Shown piece by piece: positions 1-12,087 of a DNA stretch of 64,000 bases; positions within the stretch are counted from its first letter, which is position 1; each line of letters opens with the position of its first letter. The notes beneath the pieces were generated by a model that was not told where the DNA came from, did not search any database, and saw only the letters and a program-made list of their open reading frames with translations. Source of the stretch: Protea cynaroides (lineage: Eukaryota; Streptophyta; Magnoliopsida; Proteales; Proteaceae). A program made the position numbers and the translations under genes. The stretch spans positions 3,250,501 through 3,314,500 of the forward strand of contig CM053270.1 in the NCBI GenBank assembly GCA_028583415.1, written 5' to 3'.

Positions 1-1375
1 AGACTCAGAAAGTAACCAATTGTTGTACTAAAACAGATTATGATTAATCTTATTAGCACAACTTCATTGGCTATTCTATGTATGGAGGGGGGGGGTATGT
101 TTGCAGTAGAAAAGAACAATAATTAATTATCTAAAATGCAAGAATAAAGAGCAAGGTAATACAAATATCAAAGATTAAACCAATAAGAGAAAACTTCGGT
201 CAAAAGGATACTTACACCATCTTCATAAACTTGTTCATCGACATAAAGGATAATCAATTCCAATTGAATAATCAATCAAGAAAATTAGGACTAGGCCTAA
301 AATCCTTAGTCTTTCCTTAAGATCGGTCTATTAAAAGATAGCTTATTAATAGCACCCTTACTCTTAAATCAATCTCAAGACTAGGCTCTCGATTTGATTC
401 AGGAATAACAATAACAATTGGAAAGACGATTGAAATTAAACATTAAGCACACACCAGCGTGGTTTAATTATTTTAATCTGATTTTTCCTAGAAATATAAC
501 ATTAACTTGTCCATTAACATCAATTCCCATTGCCACTGACATAGAATCAATTGATAGCAATTCAATTCTAAAATAACAATTGATTAAATAAATAAATCAA
601 TTAGTAGTACTCCTGATCAACTCATTCATCAATCATTATACACATAAATTGGAAGAAAAACAAATATTCAATTAAAAATCAATAAATAAAACAAGTCTCA
701 CAAGTTTACAATGATGGCTTCAGCTCCGTCTAACCAAAGATAAGAAAATTAGCCACACATGACTTCTTCAAGAACATAAAAGAAAGAGAGTTGTTCTTCA
801 ACCATTGTCTTCTTTTTCAATCACTCTTCAATGCTCTTTACATAGGCTTTACATTGTTTAAATAGCCAAAATACAAGACTAAAATTGGTATGCCTAGATT
901 TGACAACCTTATTACATGAAAATAAAAATTAAACAAAATCTTGTTTCCTAGATTAGATGAAAATCATCCCATTATTAAACAATTGTCACCCCCAAATCTA
1001 CTAAATTTTGTAAGATTCCATAGTTGTGTATATTCTCCTCAAGATTTCCAATAATCAATCAAGGTCTTCCAATAATGAACCTTCCGTGTGTAGCATCCTT
1101 CCTTCTCTGGTTTAGATTTGGATCAATTTTCCAGATTAGATTTTAAAACCACATTTGGAAGCCCAAATGAACTCTTTCCATGTCAGAATCCTACATGAAA
1201 TTCAAAACGTTATTATTAAGAGTGCTAGAATTTTCATCTTTTATTAATTAATTAACAAGATTTCTAAAATATACCAAACTCATAAAATAAATTCTATTAA
1301 GCTCAATAAGGTATAAAACACCCTAAAAATCATAATGCGAAAGGACTAATAAAATATAAAATTATACACTTATCA
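1..1375 (-). repeat. E1 Athila LTR A (3' LTR, start cut by window edge)
   Basis: Near-identical to 8098-9597 and 10563-12087, so it is one of three copies of the same roughly 1.5-kb LTR; about 148 bp of it lie left of the window. The inner end reads ACACTTATCA and the other copies begin TGATG, giving TGAT...ATCA terminal inverted bases. In element orientation (minus) a TATA-like CTATTTAAACA lies near 857-867. A G run at 87-96 differs in length among the three copies. No open frame of note is present. Confidence 0.93.
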
Positions 1376-2057
1376 AATTCCCCTACACTTAGCCTTTGCA
1401 CGTCCTCGGGCAAAATAAAATAAAAAAATCATAAACTATTCCACTTTCGTAGGAACCACGATTGCACTTAGCATGTACAACAAGTCATTGAACCCCTACG
1501 TTACCCCTAGTGGACAAGTTGTGTCTCGTGAGGGTTTGCAGTGAATCTACCCACAAAATTCAAAGAAAAATATTTTTAGATTTGACAAATTACAAGAATT
1601 AAATAAAATCTTAAGTACTCCACAATTATAACTCATAAACATAATTAAACTCAATAGAAACTTAAATCTTACCAAAGATACAATAACTTTATTTTAGTCA
1701 CCGTCTTCAACAAATTCATATTAATATGCATCTATAGTGTGAAGTGTGAAGTGATGTAACTCAATTAGTAAAGGGCTTTACAGTATACTTCAAGAAAAAT
1801 AACACCATTTTTTTTTATTGAGTAGTGCAATGTCCGTTTTCTTAGGCTTTCTAAGTTACCCATGCAGCAAGTGTTGGGTCAGTGACTCCCAAACTAGTTG
1901 GCTTTAGGGCACTAGGTGTAGAGACACCCCTAGGACTTAATAACTCAAGTAACAAAGGCCACAAAATCAGACTTAGTCAATTAAACTGCTTATAACCATC
2001 ATCTCAATTTTTTTTTGAGGTATTTTGGACATTGAAGCAGTTATTTCTTTTTTTTCA

Positions 2058-2091
<34 letters not shown>

Positions 2092-2634
2092 TAATTGTCA
2101 TTTCTTAAATTTACCGTTTATTCCCCACAACTAAGAGTTGGTGCAAACGTGAAATACAAAGACACATAACAATAAAACTTTATCTCAGATGGTGATTCAA
2201 ATTTAGTTGCATATCTAATCTAAGGTTCAAGAATCTCAATAATTTAATCATATTTATAAAGTTTCAACATGGTCACTTTAGAGAATTAATCCAAACTTGT
2301 AACTGGTCAAAAAAAAAAATTTTTTTTTTTTTTTGAAGAAAATTTGAAGTCAAATTTTTCTTGGTTACTATATACAACCAATATATACTAACAACATGTA
2401 AAAATAAAAACAAAACACATCGTAGAATTCCCCGACACTTAAAACTTACATTGTCCCCAATGTAAGACTAAATGCAAAGAAAAAGACAAATACAAACATA
2501 ATATCTATGGAAAAAAAATAATAATAAATAAATAAATAAAAAGAGAAAGGGTTAAGAAAGCAAATCTGATTTCTTGGGTTGCCTCCCAAGTAGCGCTTTT
2601 GTTTAACGTCGTTTGCTCGACTTTGCAGCTTTTC
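1376..2634 (-). other. E1 3' noncoding region with two polypurine tracts, no env-like ORF
   Basis: The stretch lies between the integrase stop and LTR A. Touching the LTR, the minus strand reads GTGTAGGGGAATTT (1376-1390), the expected polypurine tract that primes plus-strand DNA. A close second copy, GTGTCGGGGAATTC, lies at 2424-2440. Next to it is an inverted repeat, CTTACATTG/CAATGTAAG (2446-2467, loop of four). A T run of over 30 bases lies at 2057-2090. Athila elements often carry an env-like ORF here; I see no frame that could be one, so it is lost or was never present in this copy. Confidence 0.75.
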
Positions 2635-4015
2635 TCAATCTGAATAAAGTGGATCTTCTAAGTCCATAGCTTTCTCAACCAACGAGTTAACTTGAAAACC
2701 TTCATGGTAAGGTTTAAGTCTATATCCATTGACTTTAAAAATCTTTTGAGTGTCCAAACTTTGAATCTCAACTGCACCATGTGGAAAGAGATTAATAACA
2801 ATAAAATGACCAATCCAACGAGATTGCAACTTACCAGGAAATAATCGAAGCCTTGAATTATAAAGGAACACTTTTTGTCCAACAACAAATTGCTTCTTAG
2901 AAATTATTTTATCATGAAAGGCCTTCGTCTTTTCCTTATAAATTCGAGAGTTCTCATAAGCTTCATTGCGAATCTCCTCTAACTCCTGCAATTGCAACTT
3001 TCGTTGCTCCCCCGCCTTATCCGTCTCCATGTTACACTACTTAATTGCCCAGAATGCCTTGTGCTCCAATTCTACCGGTAGATGACATGCTTTTCCATAA
3101 ACCAACCGATATGTAGACATCCCTATAGGTGTCTTATAAGCAGTCCTATAAGCCCATAGTGCATCGTCAAGTCTTGTACTCCAGTCTTTCCTATTCGGAT
3201 TAACTGTTTTTTCTAAAATTGACTTCACCTCTCTATTAGATACCTCAGCTTGCCCATTAGTTTGTGGATGGTAGGCAGTTGAAATCTTATGGGTCATAGC
3301 ATACCTCTTAAGCAGTGCTGCTACAGTGCGGTTACAAAAGTGAGTCCCTCTATCACTGATCATTGCCCATGGGATCCCAAATCTAACAAAAATGTGAGAC
3401 TTGACAAAATCTGCAACCACTTTAGAATCATCAGTTCGGGTGGCTTTTGCTTCCACCCACTTTGACACATAATCAACAGCAAGTAAAATATAAACATTGC
3501 CAAAAGAATTAGGAAAAGGACCCATAAAGTCAATGCCCCAAACATCAAAAATTTCACAAATAAGTATGGGGGTTTGTGGCATTTGATCCCTATGGGCCAC
3601 ATTACCTGAGTATTGGCAACGAGTGCATGACTTACAAAATATATATGCATCATGAAATAAAGATGGCCAAAAGAAGCCACACTCAAGCACTTTTCTTGCT
3701 GTTCTATTAGGACCAAAATGTCCACCACATGCATATGAATGACAAAAGATAAGAATGGATTCAAATTCAGTTTCGGGTACGCACCTTCTTACCATTTGGT
3801 CTGAACATTGTTTCCAAAGATAAGGGTCATCCCAAATGTAGTACCGAGCATCACTCTTGATTTTCTCTCTTCGTACTCTAGGTAGCTCTGGTGGTAAGGT
3901 TTTGGTAGCCAAATAATTGACTAAATCTGCATACCAGGGCACTACATTTGTCACCTTAAGTAGTTGTTCATCTGGAAAGAAATCTTGTAATGGTATCGCA
4001 TCATCCTCCTTACCA
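2635..4015 (-). pseudogene. E1 Athila integrase (pol C-terminal part)
   Basis: Integrase of the Athila element, which would join element DNA to the chromosome. From its N-terminal side it shows a His/Cys zinc-binding region ending SCTRCQ, then a DDE core: first Asp in WGIDFMGPF, second in MISDRGTHF, Glu in the AEVSNREVKSILE stretch. The C-terminal part includes LFPGKLQSRW and the motif IFKVNGYRLKPY, typical of Athila. An in-frame TAG at 3037-3039 splits it after KAFWAIK; the frame resumes immediately, so this is one nonsense change, probably from a Gln codon. Upstream, the frame is shifted from RNase H near 4008-4015. Strand and order match the gag-pol genes to the right. Not functional as it stands. 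Confidence 0.9.
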
Positions 4016-6342
4016 CCCGACTAAGATGGTCTGCAACCAAATTCTCAGCTCCCTTCTTGTCCTTAATCTCCAAATCAAATTCTTGAAGAAGAAGGATCCA
4101 TCTGATCAATCTTGGCTTAGATTCTTTTTTCGCCAAAGAAATGCCTAAGAGCTGCATGATCAGAATAGACAATAACTTTAGTTCCCAATAAATAAGATCT
4201 AAATTTTTCCAAAGCAAAAACTATAGCCAATAGCTCTTTCTCCATTGTGGAGTTGTTACATTGTGCTTCAGTTAGTGTCCGAGAGGCATAATAGATAGCA
4301 TGAGCAACTTTCCCAACACGTTGACCCAAAACAGCCCCAATAGCATAATTGCTAGCATCACACATGATCTCAAATGGGAGTTTCCAGTTCGGTGATTGAA
4401 TCACGGGGGCTATTGTTAGCAGTTCTTTGAGCTTGTCAAAAGTTCTTTTGCACTCATCATTAAAGTCAAACACCACTTCCTTTTGTAAGAGCTTGCATAA
4501 GGGCAATGAAATTTTCGAGAAATCCTTAATGAAGCGCCGATAAAAGCCTGCATGTCCAAGAAAGGAACGCACTTCCCGCACAGTTGTGGGGTAAGGTAAA
4601 GATTGAACGAGATCTATCTTTGCTTTGTCAACTTCTATACCTCTAGAAGATATCACATGACCTAAAACTGCTCCTTGTGTTACCATAAAATGACATTTCT
4701 CAGAATTCAAAACAAGGTTAGTTTCTATACACCTCTTAAGAACAAGTGTAAGGTTATCCAAGCATGTATCAAAAGAGTCTCCATAAACAGTAAAATCATC
4801 CATGAAAACTTCTATAATGTTCTCTACATAATCAGAAAAAATGCTAACCATACACCTCTGGAATGTGGCTGGGGCGGTGCGAAGACCAAACGGCATTCGT
4901 CGGTAAGCAAAGGTACCAAATGGGTAGGTGAATGTCATTTTCTCCTGATCATCAGGTGCAATCACAATTTGATAGTAACCTGAGTAACCATCAAGAAAAC
5001 AATAGTGCGAATGACCTGCTAACCTCTCCAACATTTGATCGATAAATGGAAGAGGAAAGTGGTCTTTACGAGTTGAAACATTCAATTTCCTATAATCAAT
5101 ACAAACACGCCACCCATTTTGTATCCTAGTAGGGACTAACTCATTATTTTGATTCTTAACAACGATTATGCTCGTCTTTTTAGGTACCACCTGAACCGGA
5201 CTTACCCACTTACTATCAGAGATAGGATAGATAATTCCAACATCAAGGAGCTTTAATATCTCCTTCTTCACAACTTCCATCATAGGAGGGTTGAGTCTAC
5301 GCTGTGCTTCTCTAATCGGTTTGGCTCCCTCTTCAAGAAGTATGCGATGCATGCACATGGCCGGGCTGATTCCCTTAATGTCGGCTATTGTCCACCCAAT
5401 GGCTGTCTTATGGTCTCTCAAAATTCGAATGAGTTTCTCCTCTTGTAGCTTGGTCAAGTCCCTTGCTATTATCACAGGTAACGTCTCATTGTCTCCTAAG
5501 TAGACATATTTGAGATGGTCTGGAAGTGGTTTCAGCTCAACGATAGGTGCCTGCACAATGGAAGGTAACAACCTTGTATGAGATATAGGCAACTCAATGT
5601 GAGCAACATCATATCTTTTTGGAATTGGGGGTAAGGCCTGCAATGCCATCAACATCTTCTCTAATTCAGCATTTAACACAAATTCTGAATTGAAATCCAT
5701 GCTATTCAAATGTTTGCTAATGGCTACCATCAACTCATCTTCACCATTTAATTCTAAAACTTGTTGTACTATAGAATCAATTATATCAATAGCAAAAACA
5801 AAATTTATATCACTAGGATACCTCATAGCCTCAAAAATATTAAAGCGAACTATCTCGCCATCAAATTCCATAGATAAGGTACCATCATGAACATCTATTT
5901 TTGTTTTAGCAGTCTTTAAAAATGGTCTATCCAACAAAAGAGGTGTAGAATTATGAGATGAATCATCCTCCATTTTTAATACATAAAAATCAGCAGGAAA
6001 TACCAATTCATTAACTTGAAATAACACATCTTCAATCACACCTTCAGGATATACATTTGATCTATCAGCTAATTGAATAGTTACACCAGTTTCTTTTAAA
6101 GGTTCTAGATTTAATGAAGCATATATTGAATAAGGCATGACATTAATTGATGCTCCTAAATCTAACATAGCTATATTGAAATTGGTGTTACCTATTTTGC
6201 ATGGGATAGTGAATGTACCTGGGTCTTTACACTTAGGGGGAAGCTTCCGTTGAATAACGGCTGAGACATTTTCACCCATACTTACCTTTTCATCTCCTTT
6301 CAATTTTCTCTTGGATGTGCACAATTCCTTAAGAAATTTAGC
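4008..6342 (-). pseudogene. E1 Athila protease, reverse transcriptase, RNase H
   Basis: In minus orientation: an aspartic protease with the site LDLGAS (about 50 residues in), a linker, then RT with WRVCIDYRKLN, FLDGYSGYYQ, RRMPFGLRTAPATFQ and the catalytic FMDD box, then RNase H starting at FEIMCDASNYAIGAVLGQ. The sequence is typical of the Athila lineage, and its order protease-RT-RNase H-integrase is that of Ty3/gypsy. The frame breaks in the T run at 4125-4130 just after SDHAALRHFF; the RNase H tail continues in another frame to VADHLSR near 4015, where a second shift leads into integrase. It is in the same frame as gag and separated from it by one TAA codon (6343-6345). RT catalytic residues are intact; the protein as a whole is broken. 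Confidence 0.92.
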
Positions 6343-7989
6343 TTACCGAGGCACTTGTTTAATTGCTTCAATAAGAGGTATATTTATCTCTACCTTTCGA
6401 AAAATCTCCAACATCTCCTTTTCTTTTTCTTCCTTTCTAGATTGAGCAAACCTGCTAGGAAAAGGAGGTTGAATAGGAATAGAGTAAATAGAAGGTTTAG
6501 AGTTTACCCCAGATGAGAAAATAGATGTCGGAGTTGATTTTGAGGTCTCTTTCTCTTTTTCCTTTTCTATATTCTCCCCTTCTTTTCCACTTCCCAAGAT
6601 TATGGCATTTGCATTTTCCTTCGGATTCACCATTGGTTGCGAAGGTAGCTTTCCCGAGCCTCGAGCCTCTAGTCTACTCATTGAAGTGGCCAGTTGGCTT
6701 ATTTGAGTCTCCAATTTCTTTATACCTGCCCTTGTTTCCTGTTTAAATTGTAATGAATCATTGGCAAGTGTTTTAACAATATCTTCCAAGGTCATACCAT
6801 AACTTGAAGGTGCTTGTTGTCTGGATTGAAAAGGTTGTTGGCCTTGTTGATACCCATACTGACGATTGGGGCCATCTTGATTACCATAGCTGAGATTTGG
6901 GTGATTCCACCATCCCGGATTGTAAGTATTTGAGTATGGATCATACTTACGTTGAGGTTGTCCTGGAAATCTACCCACAGTATTTGCTTGCTCTGTAGAT
7001 TCCTCTTGAAACGTGGGACACATATCAGTTGGGTGTCCCACGATGTAGCAAATTCCACAAGTTTGAACCTGTTGCACCTTATCCATAGCCAATTGACGAA
7101 CAAGTGAAGACAATTCTACAATTTTTAATTCAAGAGAAGAAGTGCTTACCTCATTAACCTTGTTCGATGGAGGGTCATTTCTTACACCAAATTGCTGAGA
7201 GTTAGCAGCCATATTTGCAATCAAATTACGGGCTGCCCTTGGAGTTTTATCCACTAATGCTCCTCCACTCGCTACGTCAATCATACCCCTATCAGTATGA
7301 GAAAGCCCTTCGTAGAAGTATTGAATGAGTAATTGCTCGCTAATTTGGTGATGAGGGCAGCTGGCGCAAAGCTTCTTGAATCGCTCCCGGTATTCATAAA
7401 GTGTTTCTCCATTATATTGCCTAATACCGCAGATTTCCTTTCGAATATTGGCTGCCCTTGAAGTTGGAAAATACTTTTCCAAGAAAAGCCGCCTCATCTC
7501 ATTCCATGTGGTAATGGATCCTGATGGCAAGTAATAAAGCCAATCTTTTACGTTGTCCGCTAATGAGAATGGAAACGCCCTCAATTTGATTTGCTCCTCA
7601 GAAATTCCAGTTGGTTTCATGCTCGAACATACCACATGGAATTCTTTTAGGTGCTTGTGTGGGTCATCACCTACGAGACCACGAAAAGTAGGAAGGAGAT
7701 GGATTAGACCAGATTTAAGTTCAAAGGCAACATCAAGATTAGGATACTCGATGCAGAGTGGTTGTTGGTTCAGATTAGGAGCCGCTAACTCCTTAAGAGT
7801 GCGGTTGTTGTTGTCTGCCATTTCTTCAAAGTCTGAATTACTAGTGCTGCCAGAAGCTAAATCAATGGCTACGTTGTTGCCTGATGAAGAATTTTTTACT
7901 GTCTTTCTACTTTCTCTCCTTAGCTTGTGCAGAGTTCTTTCTATTTCTGGATCAAATTGCAACTCTCCCAAATGAGAAGATCGGGTCAT
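6343..7989 (-). CDS. E1 Athila Gag
   Basis: Capsid/nucleocapsid protein of the Athila element, 548 residues, uninterrupted from ATG (7987-7989) to TAA (6343-6345). Residues about 110-240 form the retrotransposon gag (capsid) domain, including LRAFPFSLADNVKDWLYYLP and YFYEGLS. A zinc knuckle CGICYIVGHPTDMC (CX2CX4HX4C) sits near residue 312, followed by a Gln/Tyr/Gly-rich stretch and a Lys/Glu-rich tail. The ATG is about 87 nt beyond the primer site, so the leader is very short. The closing TAA falls in a segment that is normally continuous into protease in this lineage: the downstream frame stays open without a shift. I read the stop as a mutation, though a readthrough design cannot be excluded. 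Confidence 0.9.
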   Translation of the reverse strand: MTRSSHLGELQFDPEIERTLHKLRRESRKTVKNSSSGNNVAIDLASGSTSNSDFEEMADNNNRTLKELAAPNLNQQPLCIEYPNLDVAFELKSGLIHLLPTFRGLVGDDPHKHLKEFHVVCSSMKPTGISEEQIKLRAFPFSLADNVKDWLYYLPSGSITTWNEMRRLFLEKYFPTSRAANIRKEICGIRQYNGETLYEYRERFKKLCASCPHHQISEQLLIQYFYEGLSHTDRGMIDVASGGALVDKTPRAARNLIANMAANSQQFGVRNDPPSNKVNEVSTSSLELKIVELSSLVRQLAMDKVQQVQTCGICYIVGHPTDMCPTFQEESTEQANTVGRFPGQPQRKYDPYSNTYNPGWWNHPNLSYGNQDGPNRQYGYQQGQQPFQSRQQAPSSYGMTLEDIVKTLANDSLQFKQETRAGIKKLETQISQLATSMSRLEARGSGKLPSQPMVNPKENANAIILGSGKEGENIEKEKEKETSKSTPTSIFSSGVNSKPSIYSIPIQPPFPSRFAQSRKEEKEKEMLEIFRKVEINIPLIEAIKQVPR

Positions 7990-8075
7990 TCACTTATGAG
8001 AACAAGCAGACAATAAAAAAATAAAAATAAAAAAATCAATTAAATAACCAAACAAATCAATTTAATCAAAACAAT

Positions 8076-8092
8076 CCCCGACAGCGGCGCCA
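8076..8092 (-). other. E1 first primer binding site (tRNA-Asp, two mismatches)
   Basis: The plus strand reads CCCCGACAGCGGCGCCA, five bases from LTR B. It matches the 3' end of plant tRNA-Asp except at two positions. Athila elements are known to use tRNA-Asp. The second unit of the tandem has a perfect match at 10541-10557. Confidence 0.85.
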
Positions 8093-8097
8093 AAATT

Positions 8098-9597
8098 TGA
8101 TGCGTGTCGAGCGCTCAAATTAAATTACCTTACTTTGAAACGTAGATAGTGGCAAGTAAGAGTCGAACCCACAAGGATTGTATGATCAAGATTAAAATGT
8201 TTAATTAACCTAAAGAGAGAAAAAAAAATAATAAAATAAGACTCAGAAAGTAACCAATTGTTGTACTAAAATAGATTCTGATTAATCTTATTAGCACAAC
8301 TTCATTGGCTATTCTATGTATGGAGGGGGGGTATGTTTGCAGTAGAAAAGAACAATAATTAATTATCTAAAATGCAAGAATAAAGAGCAAGGTAATACAA
8401 ATATCAAAGATTAAACCAATAAGAGAAAACTTCGGTCAAAAGGATACTTACAACATCTTCATAAACTTGTTCATCGACATAAAGGATAATCAATTCCAAT
8501 TGAATAATCAATCAAGAAAATTAGGACTAGCCCTAAAATCCTTAGTCTTCCCTTAAGATTGGTCTATTAAAAGATAGCTTATTAATAGCACTCTTACTCT
8601 TAAATCAATCTCAAGACTAGGCTCTCGATTTGATTCAGGAATAACAATAACAATTGGAAAGACGATTGAAATTAAATGTTAAGCACACACCAGCGTGGTT
8701 TAATTATTTTAATCTGATTTCTCCTAGAAATATAACATTAACTTGTCCATTAACATCAATCCCCATTGCCACTGACATAGAATCAATTGATAGCAATTCA
8801 ATTCTAAAATAACAATTGATTAAATAAATAAATCAATTAGTAGTACTCCTAATCAACTCATTCATCAATCATTATACACATAAATTGGAAGAAAAACAAA
8901 TATTCATTAAAAATCAATAAATAAAACAAGTCTCACAAGTTTACAATGATGGCTTCAGCTCCGTCTAACCAAAGATAAGAAAGTTAGCCACACATGACTT
9001 CTTCAAGAGCACAAAAGAAAGAGAGTTGTTCTTCAGCCGTTGTCTTTTTTCTCAATCACTCTTGAATGCTCTTTACATAGGCTTTACATTGTTTAAATAG
9101 CCAAAATACAAGACTAAAATTGGTATGCCTAGATTTGACAACCTTATTACATGGAAATAAAAATTAAACAAAATCTTCGTTCCTAGATTAGATGAAAATC
9201 ATTCCATTATTAAACAATTGTCACCCCCAAATCTACCAAATTTTGTAAGATTCCATAGTTGTGTATATTCTCCTCAAGATTTCCAATAATCAATCAAGGC
9301 CTTCCAATAGTGAACCTTCCGTGTGTAGCATCCTTCCTTCTCTGGTTTAGATTTGGATCAATTTTCCAGATTAGATTTTAAAACCACATTTGGAAGCCCA
9401 AATGAACTCTTCCCATGTCAGAATCCTACATGAAATTCAAAACGTTATTATTAAGAGTGCTAGAATTTTCATCTTTTATTAATTAATTAACAAGATTTCT
9501 AAAATATACCAAACTCATAAAATAAATTCTATTAAGCTCAATAAGGTATAAAACACCCTAAAATCATAATGCAAAAGGACTAAAAAAATATAAAATT
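8098..9597 (-). repeat. E1 LTR B (middle LTR, end lost at a deletion junction)
   Basis: Begins TGATGCGTG next to the first primer site and follows LTR A and LTR C with few differences. It stops short of the usual ACACTTATCA end: after TATAAAATT it runs straight into gag sequence. It serves as 5' LTR of the left unit and remnant 3' LTR of the deleted right unit. Confidence 0.9.
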
Positions 9598-10435
9598 CTA
9601 CGATTTTTAATTCAAGAGAAGAAGTGCTTACCTCATTAACCTTGTTCGATGGAGGGTCATTTCTTACACCAAATTGCTGAGAGTTAGCAGCCATATTTGC
9701 AATCAAATTACGGGCTTCCCTTGGAGTTTTACCCCTATCAGTATGAGAAAGCCCTTCGTAGAAGTATTGGATGAGTAATTGCTCGCTAATTTGGTGATGA
9801 GGGCAGCTGGCGCAAAGCTTCTTGAATCGCTCCCAGTATTCATAAAGTGTTTCTCCATTATATTGCCTAATACCGCAGATTTCCTTTCGAATATTGGCTG
9901 CCCTTGAAGTTGGAAAATACTTTTCCAAGAAAAGCCGCCTCATCTCATTCCATGTGGTAATGGATCCTGATGGCAAGTAATAAAGCCAATCTTTTACGTT
10001 GTCCGCTAATGAGAATGGAAACGCCCTCAATTTGATTTGCTCCTCAGAAATTCCAGTTGGTTTCATGCTCGAACATACCACATGGAATTCTTTTAGGTGC
10101 TTATGTGGGTCATCACCTACAAGACCACGAAAAGTAGGAAGGAGATGGATTAGACCAGATTTAAGTTCAAAGGCAACATCAAGATTAGGATACTCGATGC
10201 AGAGTGGTTGTTGGTTCAGATTAGGAGCCGCTAACTCCTTAAGAGTGCGGTTGTTGTTGTCTGCCATTTCTTCAAAGTCTGAATTACTAGTGCTGCCAGA
10301 AGCTAAATCAATGGCTACGTTGTTGCCTGATGAAGAATTTTTTACTGTCTTTCTACTTTCTCTCCTTAGCTTGTGCAGAGTTCTTTCTATTTCTGGATCA
10401 AATTGCAACTCTCCCAAATGAGAAGATCGGGTCAT
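9594..10435 (-). pseudogene. E1 second-unit Gag, truncated
   Basis: Second copy of the Athila gag N-terminal half, nearly identical to 7120-7989 and starting at the same ATG (10433-10435). It lacks 36 bp relative to the first copy: the codons between SHTDRG and KTPR are gone. At 9594-9597 it joins LTR B through a shared AATT, so all of the C-terminal gag, pro-pol and 3' noncoding region of this unit is missing. The last codons before the stop are translated LTR sequence, not gag. Confidence 0.9.
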
Positions 10436-10540
10436 TCACTTAAGAGAACAAGCAGATAATAAAAAATAAAAAATAAAAAATAAAATAAAAATAAAAACAA
10501 TCAATTAAATAATCAAACAAATCAATTTAATCAAAACAAT

Positions 10541-10557
10541 CCCCGGCAACGGCGCCA
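10541..10557 (-). other. E1 second primer binding site (tRNA-Asp, perfect)
   Basis: CCCCGGCAACGGCGCCA on the plus strand, identical to the 3' end of plant tRNA-Asp including CCA, five bases from LTR C. This sets the element's orientation as minus. Confidence 0.9.
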
Positions 10558-10562
10558 AAATT

Positions 10563-12087
10563 TGATGGGTGTTGAGCACTCAAATTAAATTACCTTACTT
10601 TGAAATGTAGATAGTAGCAAGTAAGAGTCGAACCCACAAGGATTGTATGATCAAGATTAAAATGTTTAATTAACCTAAAGAGAGAAAAAAAAATAAATGA
10701 AAATAAAATAAGACTCAGAAAATAACCAATTGTTGTACTAAAACAGATTATGATTAATCTTATTAGCACAACTTCATTGGCTATTCTATGTATGGAGGGG
10801 GGGGGGTATGTTTGCAGTAGAAAAGAACAATAATTAATTATCTAAAATGCAAGAATAAAGAGCAAGGTAATACAAATATCAAAGATTAAACCAATAAGAG
10901 AAAACTTCGGTCAAAAGGATACTTACACCATCTTCATAAACTTGTTCATCGACATAAAGGATAATCAATTCCAATTGAATAATCAATCAAGAAAATTAGG
11001 ACTAGCCCTAAAATCCTTAGTCTTTCCTTAAGATTGGTCTATTAAAAGATAGCTTATTAATAGCACTCTTACTCTTAAATCAATCTCAAGACTAGGCTCT
11101 CGATTTGATTCAGGAATAACAATAACAATTGGAAAGACGATTGAAATTAAACATTAAGCACACACCAGCGTGGTTTAATTATTTTAATCTGATTTCTCCT
11201 AGAAATATAACATTAACTTGTCCATTAACATCAATCCCCATTGCCACTGACATAGAATCAATTGATAGCAATTCAATTCTAAAATAACAATTGATTAAAT
11301 AAATAAATCAATTAGTAGTACTCCTAATCAACTCATTCATCAATCATTATACACATAAATTGGAAGAAAAATAAATATTCAATTAAAAATCAATAAATAA
11401 AACAAGTCTCACAAGTTTACAATGATGGTTTCAGCTCCGTCTAACCAAAGATAAGAAAATTAGCCACACATGACTTCTTCAAGAACACAAAAGAAAGAGA
11501 ATTGTTCTTCAACCATTGTCTTTTTTTTCAATCACTCTTCAATGCTCTTTACATAGGCTTTACATTGTTTAAATTGCCAAAATACAAGACTAAAATTGGT
11601 ATGCCTAGATTTGACAACCTTATTACATGGAAATAAAAATTAAACAAAATCTTCGTTCCTAGATTAGATGAAAATCATTCCATTATTAAACAATTGTCAC
11701 CCCCAAATCTACTAAAATTTGTAAGATTCCATAGTTGTGTATATTCTCCTCAAGATTTCCAATAATCAATCAAGGCCTTCCAATAGTGAACCTTCCGTGT
11801 GTAGCAACCTTCCTTCTCTGGTTTAGATTTGGATCAATTTTCCAGATTAGATTTTAAAACCACATTTGGAAGCCCAAATGAACTCTTTCCATGTCAGAAT
11901 CCTACATGAAATTCAAAACATTATTATTAAGAGTGCTAGAATTTTCATCTTTTATTAATTAATTAACAAGATTTCTAAAATATACCAAACTCATAAAATA
12001 AATTCTATTAAGCTCAATAAGATATAAAACACCCTAAAAATCATAATGCAAAAGGAATAAAAAAAATATAAAATTACACACTTATCA
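10563..12087 (-). repeat. E1 LTR C (outer 5' LTR)
   Basis: Complete 1525-bp LTR from TGATGGGTG to ACACTTATCA. Immediately to its right the sequence changes to Tat gag coding sequence, so this is the outer border of the Athila insertion; the five bases GCAAT (12088-12092) would be the target duplication, whose partner lies left of the window. Confidence 0.92.

Noticed and set aside
7553..7975. 140-codon plus-strand frame opposite gag, repeated at 9999-10421
   Set aside because: Exact shadow of the conserved gag coding strand; duplicated only because gag is duplicated.
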